A stretch of 18,390 nt of DNA from the NCBI GenBank assembly GCA_035626155.1, contig DASPOF010000060.1, positions 1 through 18,390 of the forward strand. Direction: 5' to 3'. Source of the stretch: DASPOF01 sp035626155. Its GTDB lineage: Bacteria; Desulfobacterota; Binatia; Binatales; Binataceae. The notes under the pieces are model-generated. The model did no database searches, was not told where the DNA came from, and worked only from the letters and a program-made list of their open reading frames with translations. This document shows, piece after piece, positions 1 through 7,585 of this stretch (position 1 is its first letter; each line of letters begins with the position of its first letter). The position numbers and the translations under genes were made by a program.

Positions 1-1628
1 TTCTGAAGCGCGGTGATCGCGGGCGCGGCGCTCTCCTTGGGCGGATCGAGGAACGCGATGTAGCCCTTCAGGATGAGGTTCTGTTCGTCGTCCTTGCTGT
101 ACGCGGGCTTGGGTCCGCAATCGCGATAGGCTATCGCCAGCACGCGGAAGCCGTCGGCGGAGAGGTGGTCGTACTCTTCCTTTAAGTCATCGAGGATGAT
201 CTGCTCCATCGGGTAGAGTTCGCCATCGAGCTCGAACTGCGTGCAGCGGGTGAAGATCGATTCCGGAGCGCCCTTGCAAATCAGGCGATGGCCGCCCTGG
301 GGCGTGGAGACCACCACCGACATCATCTTGCGGCTGAAGTCGAATGGAATCTCGTCCACCTTGGCGTACTCGCCGATGGGAAGCTCCTGATGCAGCTCGC
401 CGTGCTGGAGAACTGCGCGATCGAGCACGTTGCGAAGGCCGGTCTGGAAGTGGCTATTGAGAAACGCCAGTTCCAGCACGCTTTCGTCTTCCTGGCGGAC
501 CACATCGCAGTGATGCTCCAGAATGACGTGATCCATCGTCAGCGTGCCGGTCTTGTCCGTGCACAGGACGTCCATCGCCCCGAGGTTCTGGATCGAGTTG
601 AGCCGCTTGACGATGACCTTCTTGCGCGACATCAGCATCGCGCCCTTGGAAAGGCACACGCTCACGATCATCGGCAGCATCTCGGGTGTCAGGCCGACCG
701 CGACCGCCAGCGCGAACAGGAACGCCTCGCCCCACTGGTGCTTGCTCAAGCCATTGATGAGAAAGACGACCGGGACCATGACCGACATGAACTGAAGCAT
801 CAGCCAGGTGAAACTCGAGATGCCCTTTTCGAAGCTGGTCGGAGGCGGCTGCTGCGTGATCGCACTCGCCATGCTGCCGAGATACGTTTTGAGGCCGGTC
901 TCGACCACCGCGGCGACCGCCGAACCGCTCTCGACGCTGGTGCCGAGAAAACAGATGTTCCTTAGTTCCAGCGGCGGCTTGCCCGCATCCGGGTCGGGAG
1001 CATCGAACTTCTCCACCGGGAAAGACTCGCCCGTCAGACTCGCCTGAATCAGGAAGAGGTCTTTGCAGAACAGGAGGCGGACGTCGGCGGGGATCATGTC
1101 GCCGGCGGCAAGCTTGAGGATGTCGCCGGGGACCAGCTCGGCCAGCGGGATCTCGCGCGCCTGCCCCTCGCGGATGACCGTCGCCGTGACGCGAATCATG
1201 GCCTTGAGCTTGGCCGCAGCCGCATCGGCGCGCGCCTCCTGCACGAAGCGCAAGGAGACGCCGAGCACCACCATGACGACCATCAGCAGGCCCGAGACCA
1301 CGTCGGAGCTGCTTTCGGCGGTGACGAAGGAAATTATCGCAAGGATGGACAGGAGGATGACCAGGGGATTGAGGCACGCCCGGACGAACAACCTGAGCCG
1401 AGTGAAGCGGTCTTCGCTCGCGACAACGTTGGGGCCGAACTCTTCCAGACGCTGCTGCGCGTCCTCTTCGCTGAGTCCGTTCGCTCCTGTGCGAAATTCA
1501 GCGAGCACGTCCGCAGCCGGCGCCGAGGCGCTCCGGATGAGCCGCGGCGATACGCGAATCGGCTCGTTCTCGCGCCGGATGGCGATTCGGAACTGTCTCG
1601 GCAGGATGGCGCTAGGAGTGAATTGCAT
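1..1628 (-). CDS. mgtA: Magnesium-translocating P-type ATPase (MgtA-like), C-terminus cut by window edge
   Basis: Reading leftward from the ATG at 1628, 542 codons are open to the window edge, so about the first 60% of a typical 850-900 residue protein is present. Visible parts are an N-terminal cation-ATPase domain (about 40-100), a first membrane pair around 87-127, the actuator loop TGES (199-202), the membrane segment VGLTPEMLP (311-319), the phosphorylation motif DKTGTLT with aspartate 358, a KGAPE nucleotide-binding motif, and FLDPPKES near the edge. The combination NPLVILL, LTPEMLP and FLDPPKES is typical of MgtA/MgtB importers (P3B ATPases), which use ATP to bring Mg2+ into the cytoplasm. 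An in-frame TGA lies five codons upstream, so 1628 is the earliest ATG; the ribosome site is weak. The gene diverges from the TetR gene. The exact ion is inferred from family likeness. Confidence 0.9.
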   Translation of the reverse strand, partial: MQFTPSAILPRQFRIAIRRENEPIRVSPRLIRSASAPAADVLAEFRTGANGLSEEDAQQRLEEFGPNVVASEDRFTRLRLFVRACLNPLVILLSILAIISFVTAESSSDVVSGLLMVVMVVLGVSLRFVQEARADAAAAKLKAMIRVTATVIREGQAREIPLAELVPGDILKLAAGDMIPADVRLLFCKDLFLIQASLTGESFPVEKFDAPDPDAGKPPLELRNICFLGTSVESGSAVAAVVETGLKTYLGSMASAITQQPPPTSFEKGISSFTWLMLQFMSVMVPVVFLINGLSKHQWGEAFLFALAVAVGLTPEMLPMIVSVCLSKGAMLMSRKKVIVKRLNSIQNLGAMDVLCTDKTGTLTMDHVILEHHCDVVRQEDESVLELAFLNSHFQTGLRNVLDRAVLQHGELHQELPIGEYAKVDEIPFDFSRKMMSVVVSTPQGGHRLICKGAPESIFTRCTQFELDGELYPMEQIILDDLKEEYDHLSADGFRVLAIAYRDCGPKPAYSKDDEQNLILKGYIAFLDPPKESAAPAITALQ

Positions 1629-1905
1629 CGTTGGCCGGGCTCACGCGGATAAGTTTCGGCAAGAGTGGAGCGCGTCCCTCTCGCGGCGACTCGACGAACT
1701 TTCTACCTGCTCGTTGAAATGTGGGCCAGATATGGGGCGATTGCCTGCGTCCACGCGCAGAGAACCGCTCCTTCCGCTAAAAGAGCTCCCTCATCCCTTA
1801 AATCCGCCGACAATTATTCCTTAAAGCCTTGTTCTACGACAACCGTTTCACGGCCTCTTAAAGAGACCGATACACTCCCGCTCATCTCTGGACTTTAGCC
1901 CCGTT
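1629..1905. other. Divergent intergenic region between mgtA-like gene and tetR
   Basis: These 277 bases hold no credible gene and should contain promoters for both directions. The right half is more AT-rich than its surroundings and carries CTTAAA three times (1797-1802, 1820-1825, 1857-1862). The last copy is the centre of a 19-base palindrome listed separately. I could not pick a convincing -35/-10 pair with good spacing for either side. Confidence 0.5.
1851..1869. promoter_or_regulatory. Candidate TetR operator palindrome
   Basis: CGGCCTCTTAAAGAGACCG is an inverted repeat around base 1860, with eight of nine arm positions paired. It lies 37 bases before the TetR start codon in the divergent intergenic region. 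TetR proteins often bind palindromes of about this length next to their own gene, so autoregulation is plausible. The assignment rests only on symmetry and place. Confidence 0.4.
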
Positions 1906-2547
1906 ATGGACTATGGTTCAGCCGACTTGGAAAACGTGACCACAGCGCAGACCGATCGGCGCACGCGAAAGCGAGAGCGCACCCGGCAAGAAATTTACGA
2001 CGCCGCGATGGATCTGTTCGCGAAGCACTCCTATGAGTCCGTCACGATCGACATGATCTGCGAGGCTGCCGACGTCGGCCGCAGCACTTTCTTTTTGCAT
2101 TTTCCCGCCAAGGCCGGGCTGCTTATCGAGTTCAGCCGGCGTCTGGCCGATGACTTCAGCGCTGCCCAGAAGAAGAACGCGAGCGCCGGTGAGACCCTGA
2201 TCGCGTTGGTGCGCGAAATCAGCGCGCGAATCGAGGCGCAACATGAATTGATGCTCGCGATGTTCCGCGAGTTCATCCTCACGCCCGAAGCGATCAAGCG
2301 CACGCGCGAGAAGGACCGGGAGCTTTTCGAACTGATCGAAAGTATTCTGTGGCGCGGGCAAAAGGCGGGCGAGTTTTCCAACCGGATCCATCCGCGGCTC
2401 GCCACTGGATCGATTCTCTCAACTGCGGCAGCGATCTTGAGCGGCTTGGTCTTCGGCGACGAGCCCGTCAGCATGGAGCAAATCCTTCCCCAATATCTCG
2501 AAATGATTTTCCACGGCCTGGGCGGCGAACTCCCGGACAAATTGTAA
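1906..2547 (+). CDS. TetR/AcrR family transcriptional regulator
   Basis: A 213-residue protein with the standard TetR plan. An N-terminal helix-turn-helix lies at about 24-72, with the recognition-helix region DVGRSTFFLHFPAKAGLL, followed by an all-helical ligand-binding and dimerisation domain. Such proteins are usually repressors released by a small hydrophobic ligand. It is the first gene of the rightward set, 168 bases before the first FAD oxidoreductase and divergent from the Mg2+ ATPase, so either side could be its target; the lipid-type genes downstream are the likelier one. ATG 1906 has no clear ribosome site. GTG 1936 (codon 11) follows a GGAAAA stretch and is an alternative start that keeps the DNA-binding domain. 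The ligand is unknown. Confidence 0.9.
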   Translation: MDYGSADLENVTTAQTDRRTRKRERTRQEIYDAAMDLFAKHSYESVTIDMICEAADVGRSTFFLHFPAKAGLLIEFSRRLADDFSAAQKKNASAGETLIALVREISARIEAQHELMLAMFREFILTPEAIKRTREKDRELFELIESILWRGQKAGEFSNRIHPRLATGSILSTAAAILSGLVFGDEPVSMEQILPQYLEMIFHGLGGELPDKL

Positions 2548-2563
2548 GGGAAGGGAAGAGGCG

Positions 2564-2659
2564 ATGAGCAAGAGTGCGGTAGTGATTGGCGGAAGCGATG
2601 CCGGGCTGCGCGCGGCGGAGTTCCGCGCAGACTTGCAAACTGCGGGTATGATCGAATAG
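2564..2659 (+). pseudogene. 31-codon remnant of an FAD/NAD-binding protein N-terminus
   Basis: Directly after tetR, a purine-rich ribosome site (AAGGGAAGGGAAGAGG) precedes ATG 2564 and a 31-residue reading frame. Its start, SAVVIGGSDAGLRAA, matches the beta-strand and glycine loop of a Rossmann dinucleotide-binding fold, as at the N-terminus of FAD-dependent monooxygenases. The frame then runs into unrelated sequence and stops at TAG 2657. The best reading is the leftover 5' end of a deleted flavoprotein gene whose ribosome site survives. A translated leader peptide is possible, but nothing in it suggests attenuation. Confidence 0.5.
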
Positions 2660-2715
2660 AAAAACGCAACGGCGCATCACAGCACAAGCGCCGCAGAGCC
2701 TAAGAGGTAGCCTCG

Positions 2716-4308
2716 ATGCCCGACTCAACTTTTGACGCGATCATCATCGGTGCAGGTCACAACGGTATGGCGTTGGCGACGTACCTGGCCAAGGCCGGAT
2801 GGAGCGTGGGAGTGTTCGAACAGCGCACCGAAGAGGGTGGCGCACTTTGCACCGAAGAGTTGACCCGTCCCGGTTTCCTGCACAACGTGCACGCCAATTA
2901 TCACACGTTGGTCGGAATCTGCCCGGTGTACGACGATCTCGAACTCGTGACGCGCCACGGGTTGCGCTACGTCCACCCGCCGGTTCAGATGGCGAGCGTG
3001 TTCAACGACGGTACCGCCCTGGTGGTGCACACCGATTTGGACAAGACCTGCGAGTCGATTGCGCGCTTCTCGAAGAAGGATGCGGACACGTTCCGCGCGG
3101 TCTACGAGGAGGCGCGCGGCTATCGGGACCTCATCTTGCGCACGATGATGTACTCGCCGCCGCCCTCCATCAGGGACATCACCAAGGCGCTTGTCACCTG
3201 GGGCGTCGAGGAGAAGAGCAAATTCCTGAGCGTCCATCTGCGCCATCAGACGATCAACGAATTCCTCGAGCGCCACTTTGAAAACGATCACGTAAAGGCG
3301 CATCTCGCCTTCCATGCTGCGCTCGCGGGCTATGCGACCGACCGGCGGGGGCTGGCGGTCTCGTTCCCGCTGCTGCTCAGCAAGATCGACAACTGGCACG
3401 TTTGTATCGGCGGTTCGCACGCGCTCGCACACTCGATCTGGGAGGCGCTGGCGCAGGCGGGCGGCCGCGTATTTCTCGACCATGGCGTCGAGAAGATTCT
3501 GGTCGAGAATGGGAAAGCCGTCGGAGTTCGCCTCCAGGACGGAAGCGAGGTGCGGGCGCGCAAAGTGGTCGCCAGTTCCGTCAGCCTGGAGCAGACTTTC
3601 CTGCGCTTCATCGGCAAGGAAAACCTGCCCGCGCCACTGACTGCCGAAGTCGAGCACTACCAGCACATGGACTGGACGTTCTTCAGTGTGCATCTGGCGA
3701 TGGCCGCGAAGCCCGACTATCGCGCGGCGGCGTTCGACCCCGACGTCAATCGGGCGTGGGTGCTCAACGTTGGCTACGAAAGCCCTGCGCAATTCAATCA
3801 GGACTGGCGCGATGTGCGCGCAGGCAAGCTCCTGCCGCCCCGGCCGAACGCGGCCGTCAACTCGCTTTATGACCCCACCGACGCGCCGCCTGGATTTTAC
3901 ACCGGGCTGCTGCGCCAGATCGCGCCGTTCAATATCGCCGAAGGCGGCAGTGCGACATGGGACAAGGTCGCTCGCGAGTACGGCCAGCGATGCGTCGATG
4001 TCTGGACCGCGGCCGCACCCAACCTCCGCAACGGTGGCATTCTCGAATGGGCGACCTATAGCCCGCTCGACATCACCCGGCGGATGACGAACATGGTGCA
4101 GGGCGACTGGATGGGCGGACTGATCGATCTCGACAACATGCTCGACAAGCGTCCCGGGCCGGTTCTTTCCGACTACCGGACGCCGATCGGCAACCTTTAT
4201 ATGTGCGGCGCCACTCAGCACCCTCATGGGTTCGTGACGTTCGCGCCAGCTTATAACGCGCTCGAAATGATCGCGCAGGACCAGAAAGTCGATCGCTGGT
4301 GGAAATGA
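2716..4308 (+). CDS. CrtI-like NAD(P)/FAD-dependent oxidoreductase (first copy)
   Basis: A 530-residue flavoprotein of the phytoene desaturase-related group (COG1233 type, which includes PYROXD2 and retinol saturase relatives). The FAD-binding loop GAGHNG is at 12-17, followed by the acidic strand end and EEGGAL (about 39-44). The C-terminal FAD motif is LYMCGATQHPHG, near the end, followed by AYNALEMIA. Length fits the family. The reaction is expected to be desaturation, saturation or isomerisation of a hydrophobic substrate, but these proteins are poorly characterised and the substrate cannot be named. AAGAGGT about 10 bases upstream supports ATG 2716. The stop overlaps the next start (ATGA), so the two are translationally coupled. 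A second oxidoreductase of the same type lies two genes downstream. Confidence 0.87.
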   Translation: MPDSTFDAIIIGAGHNGMALATYLAKAGWSVGVFEQRTEEGGALCTEELTRPGFLHNVHANYHTLVGICPVYDDLELVTRHGLRYVHPPVQMASVFNDGTALVVHTDLDKTCESIARFSKKDADTFRAVYEEARGYRDLILRTMMYSPPPSIRDITKALVTWGVEEKSKFLSVHLRHQTINEFLERHFENDHVKAHLAFHAALAGYATDRRGLAVSFPLLLSKIDNWHVCIGGSHALAHSIWEALAQAGGRVFLDHGVEKILVENGKAVGVRLQDGSEVRARKVVASSVSLEQTFLRFIGKENLPAPLTAEVEHYQHMDWTFFSVHLAMAAKPDYRAAAFDPDVNRAWVLNVGYESPAQFNQDWRDVRAGKLLPPRPNAAVNSLYDPTDAPPGFYTGLLRQIAPFNIAEGGSATWDKVAREYGQRCVDVWTAAAPNLRNGGILEWATYSPLDITRRMTNMVQGDWMGGLIDLDNMLDKRPGPVLSDYRTPIGNLYMCGATQHPHGFVTFAPAYNALEMIAQDQKVDRWWK

Positions 4309-4715
4309 CCGGCTCTGATGCAACCATCGAGGTGCGGCTCGCCGACGACGCGACCAGCGGCTTTGCGTCAATCGTGCAGCAGTTCCTCGAGCAGCAGCTC
4401 GCGGAATCGCAGTCGCGGCGGCGCCGCGCCGCGCGCTTGCGCGGACGCCTGGGGCTGACCGCGACCGATTACCACGCCTCCGTGACGGTGGATTTCGGCA
4501 ACGAGGGGATCGTGGTGTGCGACGGTGAGGCCGAGCCGCTCGATGCGAGCATCGCCGGACCGTACAAGTCGCTGACCGAGCTGCTGCAAGGCCGCAGCAA
4601 TCCACTGGTCGAGCATCTGCGTGGACGCCTTCGAGTGAAATCGCATCTTCGCAATCCGTTCCTTCCGTATCGGGTCCATCGCTTGTTGAAGCTGTCGCCC
4701 GAGCGCCAGGGTTAG
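4305..4715 (+). CDS. Small SCP2-like (sterol carrier domain) protein
   Basis: A 136-residue protein starting at ATG 4305, which overlaps the TGA of the preceding oxidoreductase as ATGA. A GTG at 4299 could add two residues. After an arginine-rich stretch (about 40-50) the second half reads GIVVCDGEAEPLDASIAG, then LTELLQGRSNPLVEHLRGRL. This is the pattern of the C-terminal part of SCP2 domains, where a glycine-rich strand and a 'GR-x-(D/N)-P' helix close the lipid pocket. I infer a small lipid-binding partner that may present or accept the substrate of the flanking FAD enzymes. The N-terminal half is divergent, so family membership is less sure than for the SCP2 protein at 6424. Confidence 0.65.
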   Translation: MTGSDATIEVRLADDATSGFASIVQQFLEQQLAESQSRRRRAARLRGRLGLTATDYHASVTVDFGNEGIVVCDGEAEPLDASIAGPYKSLTELLQGRSNPLVEHLRGRLRVKSHLRNPFLPYRVHRLLKLSPERQG

Positions 4716-4726
4716 AGGAGGACCGC

Positions 4727-6337
4727 ATGCCAGACGCATCTTATGATGCCGTAATAATCGGAGCCGGCCACAACGGGCTCTGCCTTTCCGCGTATCTCGC
4801 GCGCGCCGGGTGGAAGGTCGCGGCGTTCGAGCGACGCCACGACGAGGGCGGCGGCGCGCATACTGACGAAGCGACGGTGCCCGGCTTCTGGCACAACCTC
4901 CATGCCCAGTACATGGAATTCATCGAGATGATGCCGATCTACCGCGACTTCGATTTGCCCAGTTTCGGGGCGCGGATGATAAAGCCGGACGCGCAGGTCG
5001 GAATCGCGTTTGCCGACGGGCGGCCGCCGCTGGTGATTTATCGGCCCGAGCTGGCGGAAAAGACGCGCAAGAGTATCGCGTACTATTCGCCGCGCGATGC
5101 CGAGAGGTTCCACGATATTCGGACCAAGGTGCTTGCCGCCACCGACCACATCTCGGCGATGCTCTACAGCCCTCCTGCGAACGAGATCCCGCTCGATGCG
5201 AGGACGGAGGAGACCGCGGGCCGGATGCTTCAGTTGTGGGTCGACATCGGGTTTGGGCCTCAGCACATGAACAAGAGCCCGAAGGTCCTGATAGACGAGG
5301 TGTTCGAGTCGCCCGAGTTGCGCGCGACATTGTACCGCCAGTGCGTCGAGTGGGGCGCCAATCTGCACGCCGGCGACGGGTTCGGCTTCGTGATGTGCGT
5401 GATCTGGCTGTGCGCCAACCACTATCTCTCGGTCGGCGGCACGCACACGCTGGCGCACTCGATGGCGAGCGCGGCGCTCAACGCGGGCGCGGACCTTCGC
5501 TACAACAGCCCGGTTGTCGAAATCCTGACCTCGGGCGGACGCGCCACCGGCGTGCGCCTCAAGGATGGCCGCACCATCGAGGCGCGCAAGCTGGTCGCAT
5601 CGAACGCCGATCCGCGCACCACGTTCATCGATCTGATCGGGATGGACAAGCTCAGCGATTTCCGCAAGGAGCGGATGTCGAACTGGCGGTTCGGGCCGGA
5701 GCACGTCCTTGGCACCCCGTCGTTCGCGCTGCGCAACGCGCCCGACTACAAATCCGCGCGCCACAATCCCGACATCAACAAGTGTTTCTACACGATCGTC
5801 GGCTACGAGAACGATCAGCAGGTGTCGGATTACATACTGCAAGCCTACGGCGGGCAGATCCCCGATCGTCCGGGAGCGGGCACGTGGGTGAACTCGCTGT
5901 GGGATCCCAGCCAGGCGCCTCCGGGGCTGCAAGTGATGAACGGATGGTTCTTCTTCCCGCGCGCCTCCTGCCTGACCGAGGAGGAGTGGGCCCGCGTACG
6001 CAACGAGTACAACGGCAAGTTCCTTAAGCTGTGGGGCGATTACGCGCCCAACATGACGCGTGACAACGTGATTGCCGACAAGCTGTACGTATCCTTCGAT
6101 ATGGAGAAGCGCATCGCGATGCCCGAGGGCGACTTCTCGCACGGCCGGCTCGGGCACCTGAATCCGGCGGTGCCGCGCCATCGCATCTATCGCACCGAAA
6201 TCGAGGGACTATACATGTGCGGCGCATCCGCGGGCGGCGGCGGAATCAGCTCGGCGGGCGGTTACAACGCCTACAAGGTAATCGCTCACGATTTCAACCT
6301 GCCCAAGATGTGGCGGAGTGAGGGTCGCCTCTACTAG
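4727..6337 (+). CDS. CrtI-like NAD(P)/FAD-dependent oxidoreductase (second copy)
   Basis: A 536-residue paralogue of the product at 2716. It has the same opening pattern (MPD-x2-(F/Y)-DA), GAGHNG at 12-17 and a C-terminal FAD motif LYMCGASAGGGG followed by AGGYNAYKVIA. GAGGAGG about seven bases upstream makes ATG 4727 secure, and the gap from the previous gene is 11 bases. The two copies have diverged over most of their length, so they probably act on successive intermediates or form a heteromer rather than being a recent duplication. As with the first copy, the reaction is an FAD-dependent redox step on a hydrophobic compound, and the substrate is unknown. Confidence 0.87.
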   Translation: MPDASYDAVIIGAGHNGLCLSAYLARAGWKVAAFERRHDEGGGAHTDEATVPGFWHNLHAQYMEFIEMMPIYRDFDLPSFGARMIKPDAQVGIAFADGRPPLVIYRPELAEKTRKSIAYYSPRDAERFHDIRTKVLAATDHISAMLYSPPANEIPLDARTEETAGRMLQLWVDIGFGPQHMNKSPKVLIDEVFESPELRATLYRQCVEWGANLHAGDGFGFVMCVIWLCANHYLSVGGTHTLAHSMASAALNAGADLRYNSPVVEILTSGGRATGVRLKDGRTIEARKLVASNADPRTTFIDLIGMDKLSDFRKERMSNWRFGPEHVLGTPSFALRNAPDYKSARHNPDINKCFYTIVGYENDQQVSDYILQAYGGQIPDRPGAGTWVNSLWDPSQAPPGLQVMNGWFFFPRASCLTEEEWARVRNEYNGKFLKLWGDYAPNMTRDNVIADKLYVSFDMEKRIAMPEGDFSHGRLGHLNPAVPRHRIYRTEIEGLYMCGASAGGGGISSAGGYNAYKVIAHDFNLPKMWRSEGRLY

Positions 6338-6372
6338 GAAGACCGTCTCTATTGGGAAGACCGTGTGTATTG
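6337..6372 (+). repeat. Two imperfect 18-bp tandem units
   Basis: GGAAGACCGTCTCTATTG is followed by GGAAGACCGTGTGTATTG, differing at two positions. A third partial unit (GGAAG) follows. The array begins at the last base of the second oxidoreductase gene and lies before the SCP2 gene. It looks like slippage in a short spacer; no function is evident. Confidence 0.7.
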
Positions 6373-6423
6373 GAAGTAAAGCCGGCGCGATAGGGAGAAT
6401 CCCATCCGGCAGGAGATAGCACG

Positions 6424-6894
6424 ATGCCTGCGATCTACAGCACGCAATGGTACGAGGCCCTCAAGGGGCTTTTGAATAGCAATCCCGAGGTGGAGAAGAA
6501 CGCGCCGCGCGGCACTTTCCACGTGCTCGCGAAGATCAACGGCGATTCGCCCTCGCTGTATCTGCGGCCCGGCGACGATCGCAATTTCGTCGTGGTATTC
6601 GCCGATGGCAAGTGCGCGGAATATCGCCAGGTGGAGACCGCGCCGCCGCGCAAGGATTTCGATTACATCTTCGAAATTCCGGCCTCCGTGTTCGAGGGAG
6701 TCGCGGCGGGGCTTATCGACCTCATCGACGCGGGGCTGAAGGGTACCATCAAGATAACCGGCGACATGCGGACCCTGATCAAGCACGCAGAGCTGATCAA
6801 CGTCCTGTACGATGTGTACTCGCGGGAAGTCGAAACCATCTGGCCCAATGGCAAGCCGACCGCAGTCGCGGACGTGACTCCCGCCAAGCACTAA
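6424..6894 (+). CDS. SCP2 sterol-binding domain protein
   Basis: A 156-residue single-domain protein. Its features are those of stand-alone SCP2 proteins: a central beta-sheet segment FVVVFADGKCAEYR, then FIFEIPAS-type strand (here YIFEIPASVFEGVAAGLID), then LKGTIKITGDMRTLIKHAEL, which forms the lid helix and pocket. Such proteins bind or carry lipids (sterols, fatty acyl-CoA, isoprenoids) and often sit beside enzymes of lipid breakdown or modification. There is no signal peptide, so it should be cytoplasmic. AGGAGA lies about eight bases before ATG 6424. It is the last gene of the rightward set, 86 bases after the second FAD oxidoreductase, and likely serves it. Confidence 0.85.
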   Translation: MPAIYSTQWYEALKGLLNSNPEVEKNAPRGTFHVLAKINGDSPSLYLRPGDDRNFVVVFADGKCAEYRQVETAPPRKDFDYIFEIPASVFEGVAAGLIDLIDAGLKGTIKITGDMRTLIKHAELINVLYDVYSREVETIWPNGKPTAVADVTPAKH

Positions 6895-6928
6895 TAGGAT
6901 CGGTTCCGCGTTTCCCGGCTAAATCCCG

Positions 6929-6958
6929 CCGATGCTGCATTTTTACAGCAGCATTCGG
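6929..6958 (+). terminator. Hairpin after the SCP2 gene, possible terminator
   Basis: CCGATGCTGC pairs with GCAGCATTCGG across a nine-base AT-rich loop, giving a 10-bp stem with one bulged T. It starts 34 bases after the SCP2 stop. No run of T follows, so it is not a standard intrinsic terminator. It could still slow or protect the transcript end. Confidence 0.35.
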
Positions 6959-7041
6959 CTTCCTGTCCGATTACTCAGTAGGGCGGGCCGCCGTATCCGC
7001 CGTCGATGCGCGTGCGCCTCGCCCGCGCAACCTTTCTTACT

Positions 7042-7129
7042 CCTCTCCCGGAACGGGAGAGGTTAGGGTGAGGGTCATTAGCGTCGCGCGCTCGCTCTGG
7101 GAGCGCGCGACATACGATTCTGATCCGAA
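7042..7129 (+). repeat. Dispersed repeat family 1, copy A
   Basis: 88 bases matching copy B (7586-7673) at 85 positions. It holds two hairpins: CCTCTCCCG with CGGGAGAGG, and GTCGCGCGCTC with GAGCGCGCGAC around a seven-base loop. Between them lies TTAGGGTGAGGGT. Matching sequence resumes at 7229-7265 after an interruption. Confidence 0.85.
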
Positions 7130-7132
7130 AGA

Positions 7133-7228
7133 AAGACCGGACCAAGATCCGAGATTCCTCGCGCGCCAGACACGGGCGGGAATGACCGATTCAGAATCCG
7201 CCGGTGGATTCGGCGGCAACCGTCAAAC
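7133..7228 (+). repeat. Sequence interrupting repeat copy A, containing a family 2 repeat
   Basis: The 96 bases are bounded by the direct repeat GATCCGAAAGA (7122-7132 and 7229-7239), and copy B reads straight through the equivalent point. The 50-base core at 7146-7195 matches 7489-7538 at 43 positions. A related shorter form lies inverted at 7352-7392. Core features are GATTCCTCGCGCGCCAGA and GGGAATGACCGATTCAGA. Confidence 0.6.
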
Positions 7229-7263
7229 GATCCGAAAGATCGGACCGCAATCCCAGAACCTTT

Positions 7264-7277
7264 AGGTGGCGCCACCT
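7264..7277. repeat. Perfect 14-bp palindrome
   Basis: AGGTGGCGCCACCT is fully self-complementary and lies at the end of the interrupted repeat copy A. No function can be assigned. Confidence 0.6.
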
Positions 7278-7310
7278 CTTCTCATTCCGTGCGCGCCCCT
7301 TTTCTCTGTC

Positions 7311-7335
7311 ATTCTACGCGTGCCTCGCGTAGAAT
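7311..7335. repeat. Hairpin with perfect 10-bp stem
   Basis: ATTCTACGCG and CGCGTAGAAT flank the five-base loop TGCCT. No T run follows on either side, so a terminator is unlikely. It belongs to the repeat mosaic. Confidence 0.65.
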
Positions 7336-7351
7336 CCCGGTTCTTTTGACT

Positions 7352-7392
7352 GTCATTCCCGCGCGTCTGAGATTTCTGGCGCGCGAGGAATC
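7352..7392 (-). repeat. Dispersed repeat family 2, inverted copy
   Basis: The reverse complement begins GATTCCTCGCGCGCCAGA and ends GCGGGAATGAC, the same ends as the forward core at 7146-7195, with a longer centre. Its ends also pair with each other, giving a hairpin. Confidence 0.65.
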
Positions 7393-7488
7393 CCGAGCTT
7401 TTTCATTGTCGCCGCTTAACTGCGCCTGCCACACCACCTCTTGCTGAATCGCTTTAGCGAGGATTGGAAGTAATGCGCGGCAGAACCG

Positions 7489-7538
7489 GATCCGGGATTT
7501 CTCGCGCGGCAGCCACGCGCGGAAATGACTGATTCAGA
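7489..7538 (+). repeat. Dispersed repeat family 2, second direct copy
   Basis: 50 bases aligned without gaps to 7146-7195, with seven differences. It is followed by GCGCGGGCGCATCGCCCGCGCAAC, whose GCGCGGGCG and CGCCCGCGC arms form a strong hairpin. A similar segment precedes repeat copy A. Confidence 0.7.
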
Positions 7539-7585
7539 GTGCGCGGGCGCATCGCCCGCGCAACATCCTCGCCCCCGGCTGAACA

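Noticed and set aside
454..1377. Open frame of 307 codons on the minus strand within the P-type ATPase
   Set aside because: It is in another frame of the same strand; the true frame carries DKTGT, TGES and other ATPase motifs.
2725..4728. Long open frame of 667 codons on the minus strand opposite the first CrtI-like gene
   Set aside because: Arginine-rich composition with no recognisable domain; it mirrors a clear flavoprotein gene and is an expected antisense frame in GC-rich DNA.
4712..6181. Open frame of 489 codons on the minus strand opposite the second CrtI-like gene
   Set aside because: Same reasoning: it overlaps a well-supported gene in full and has no motif.
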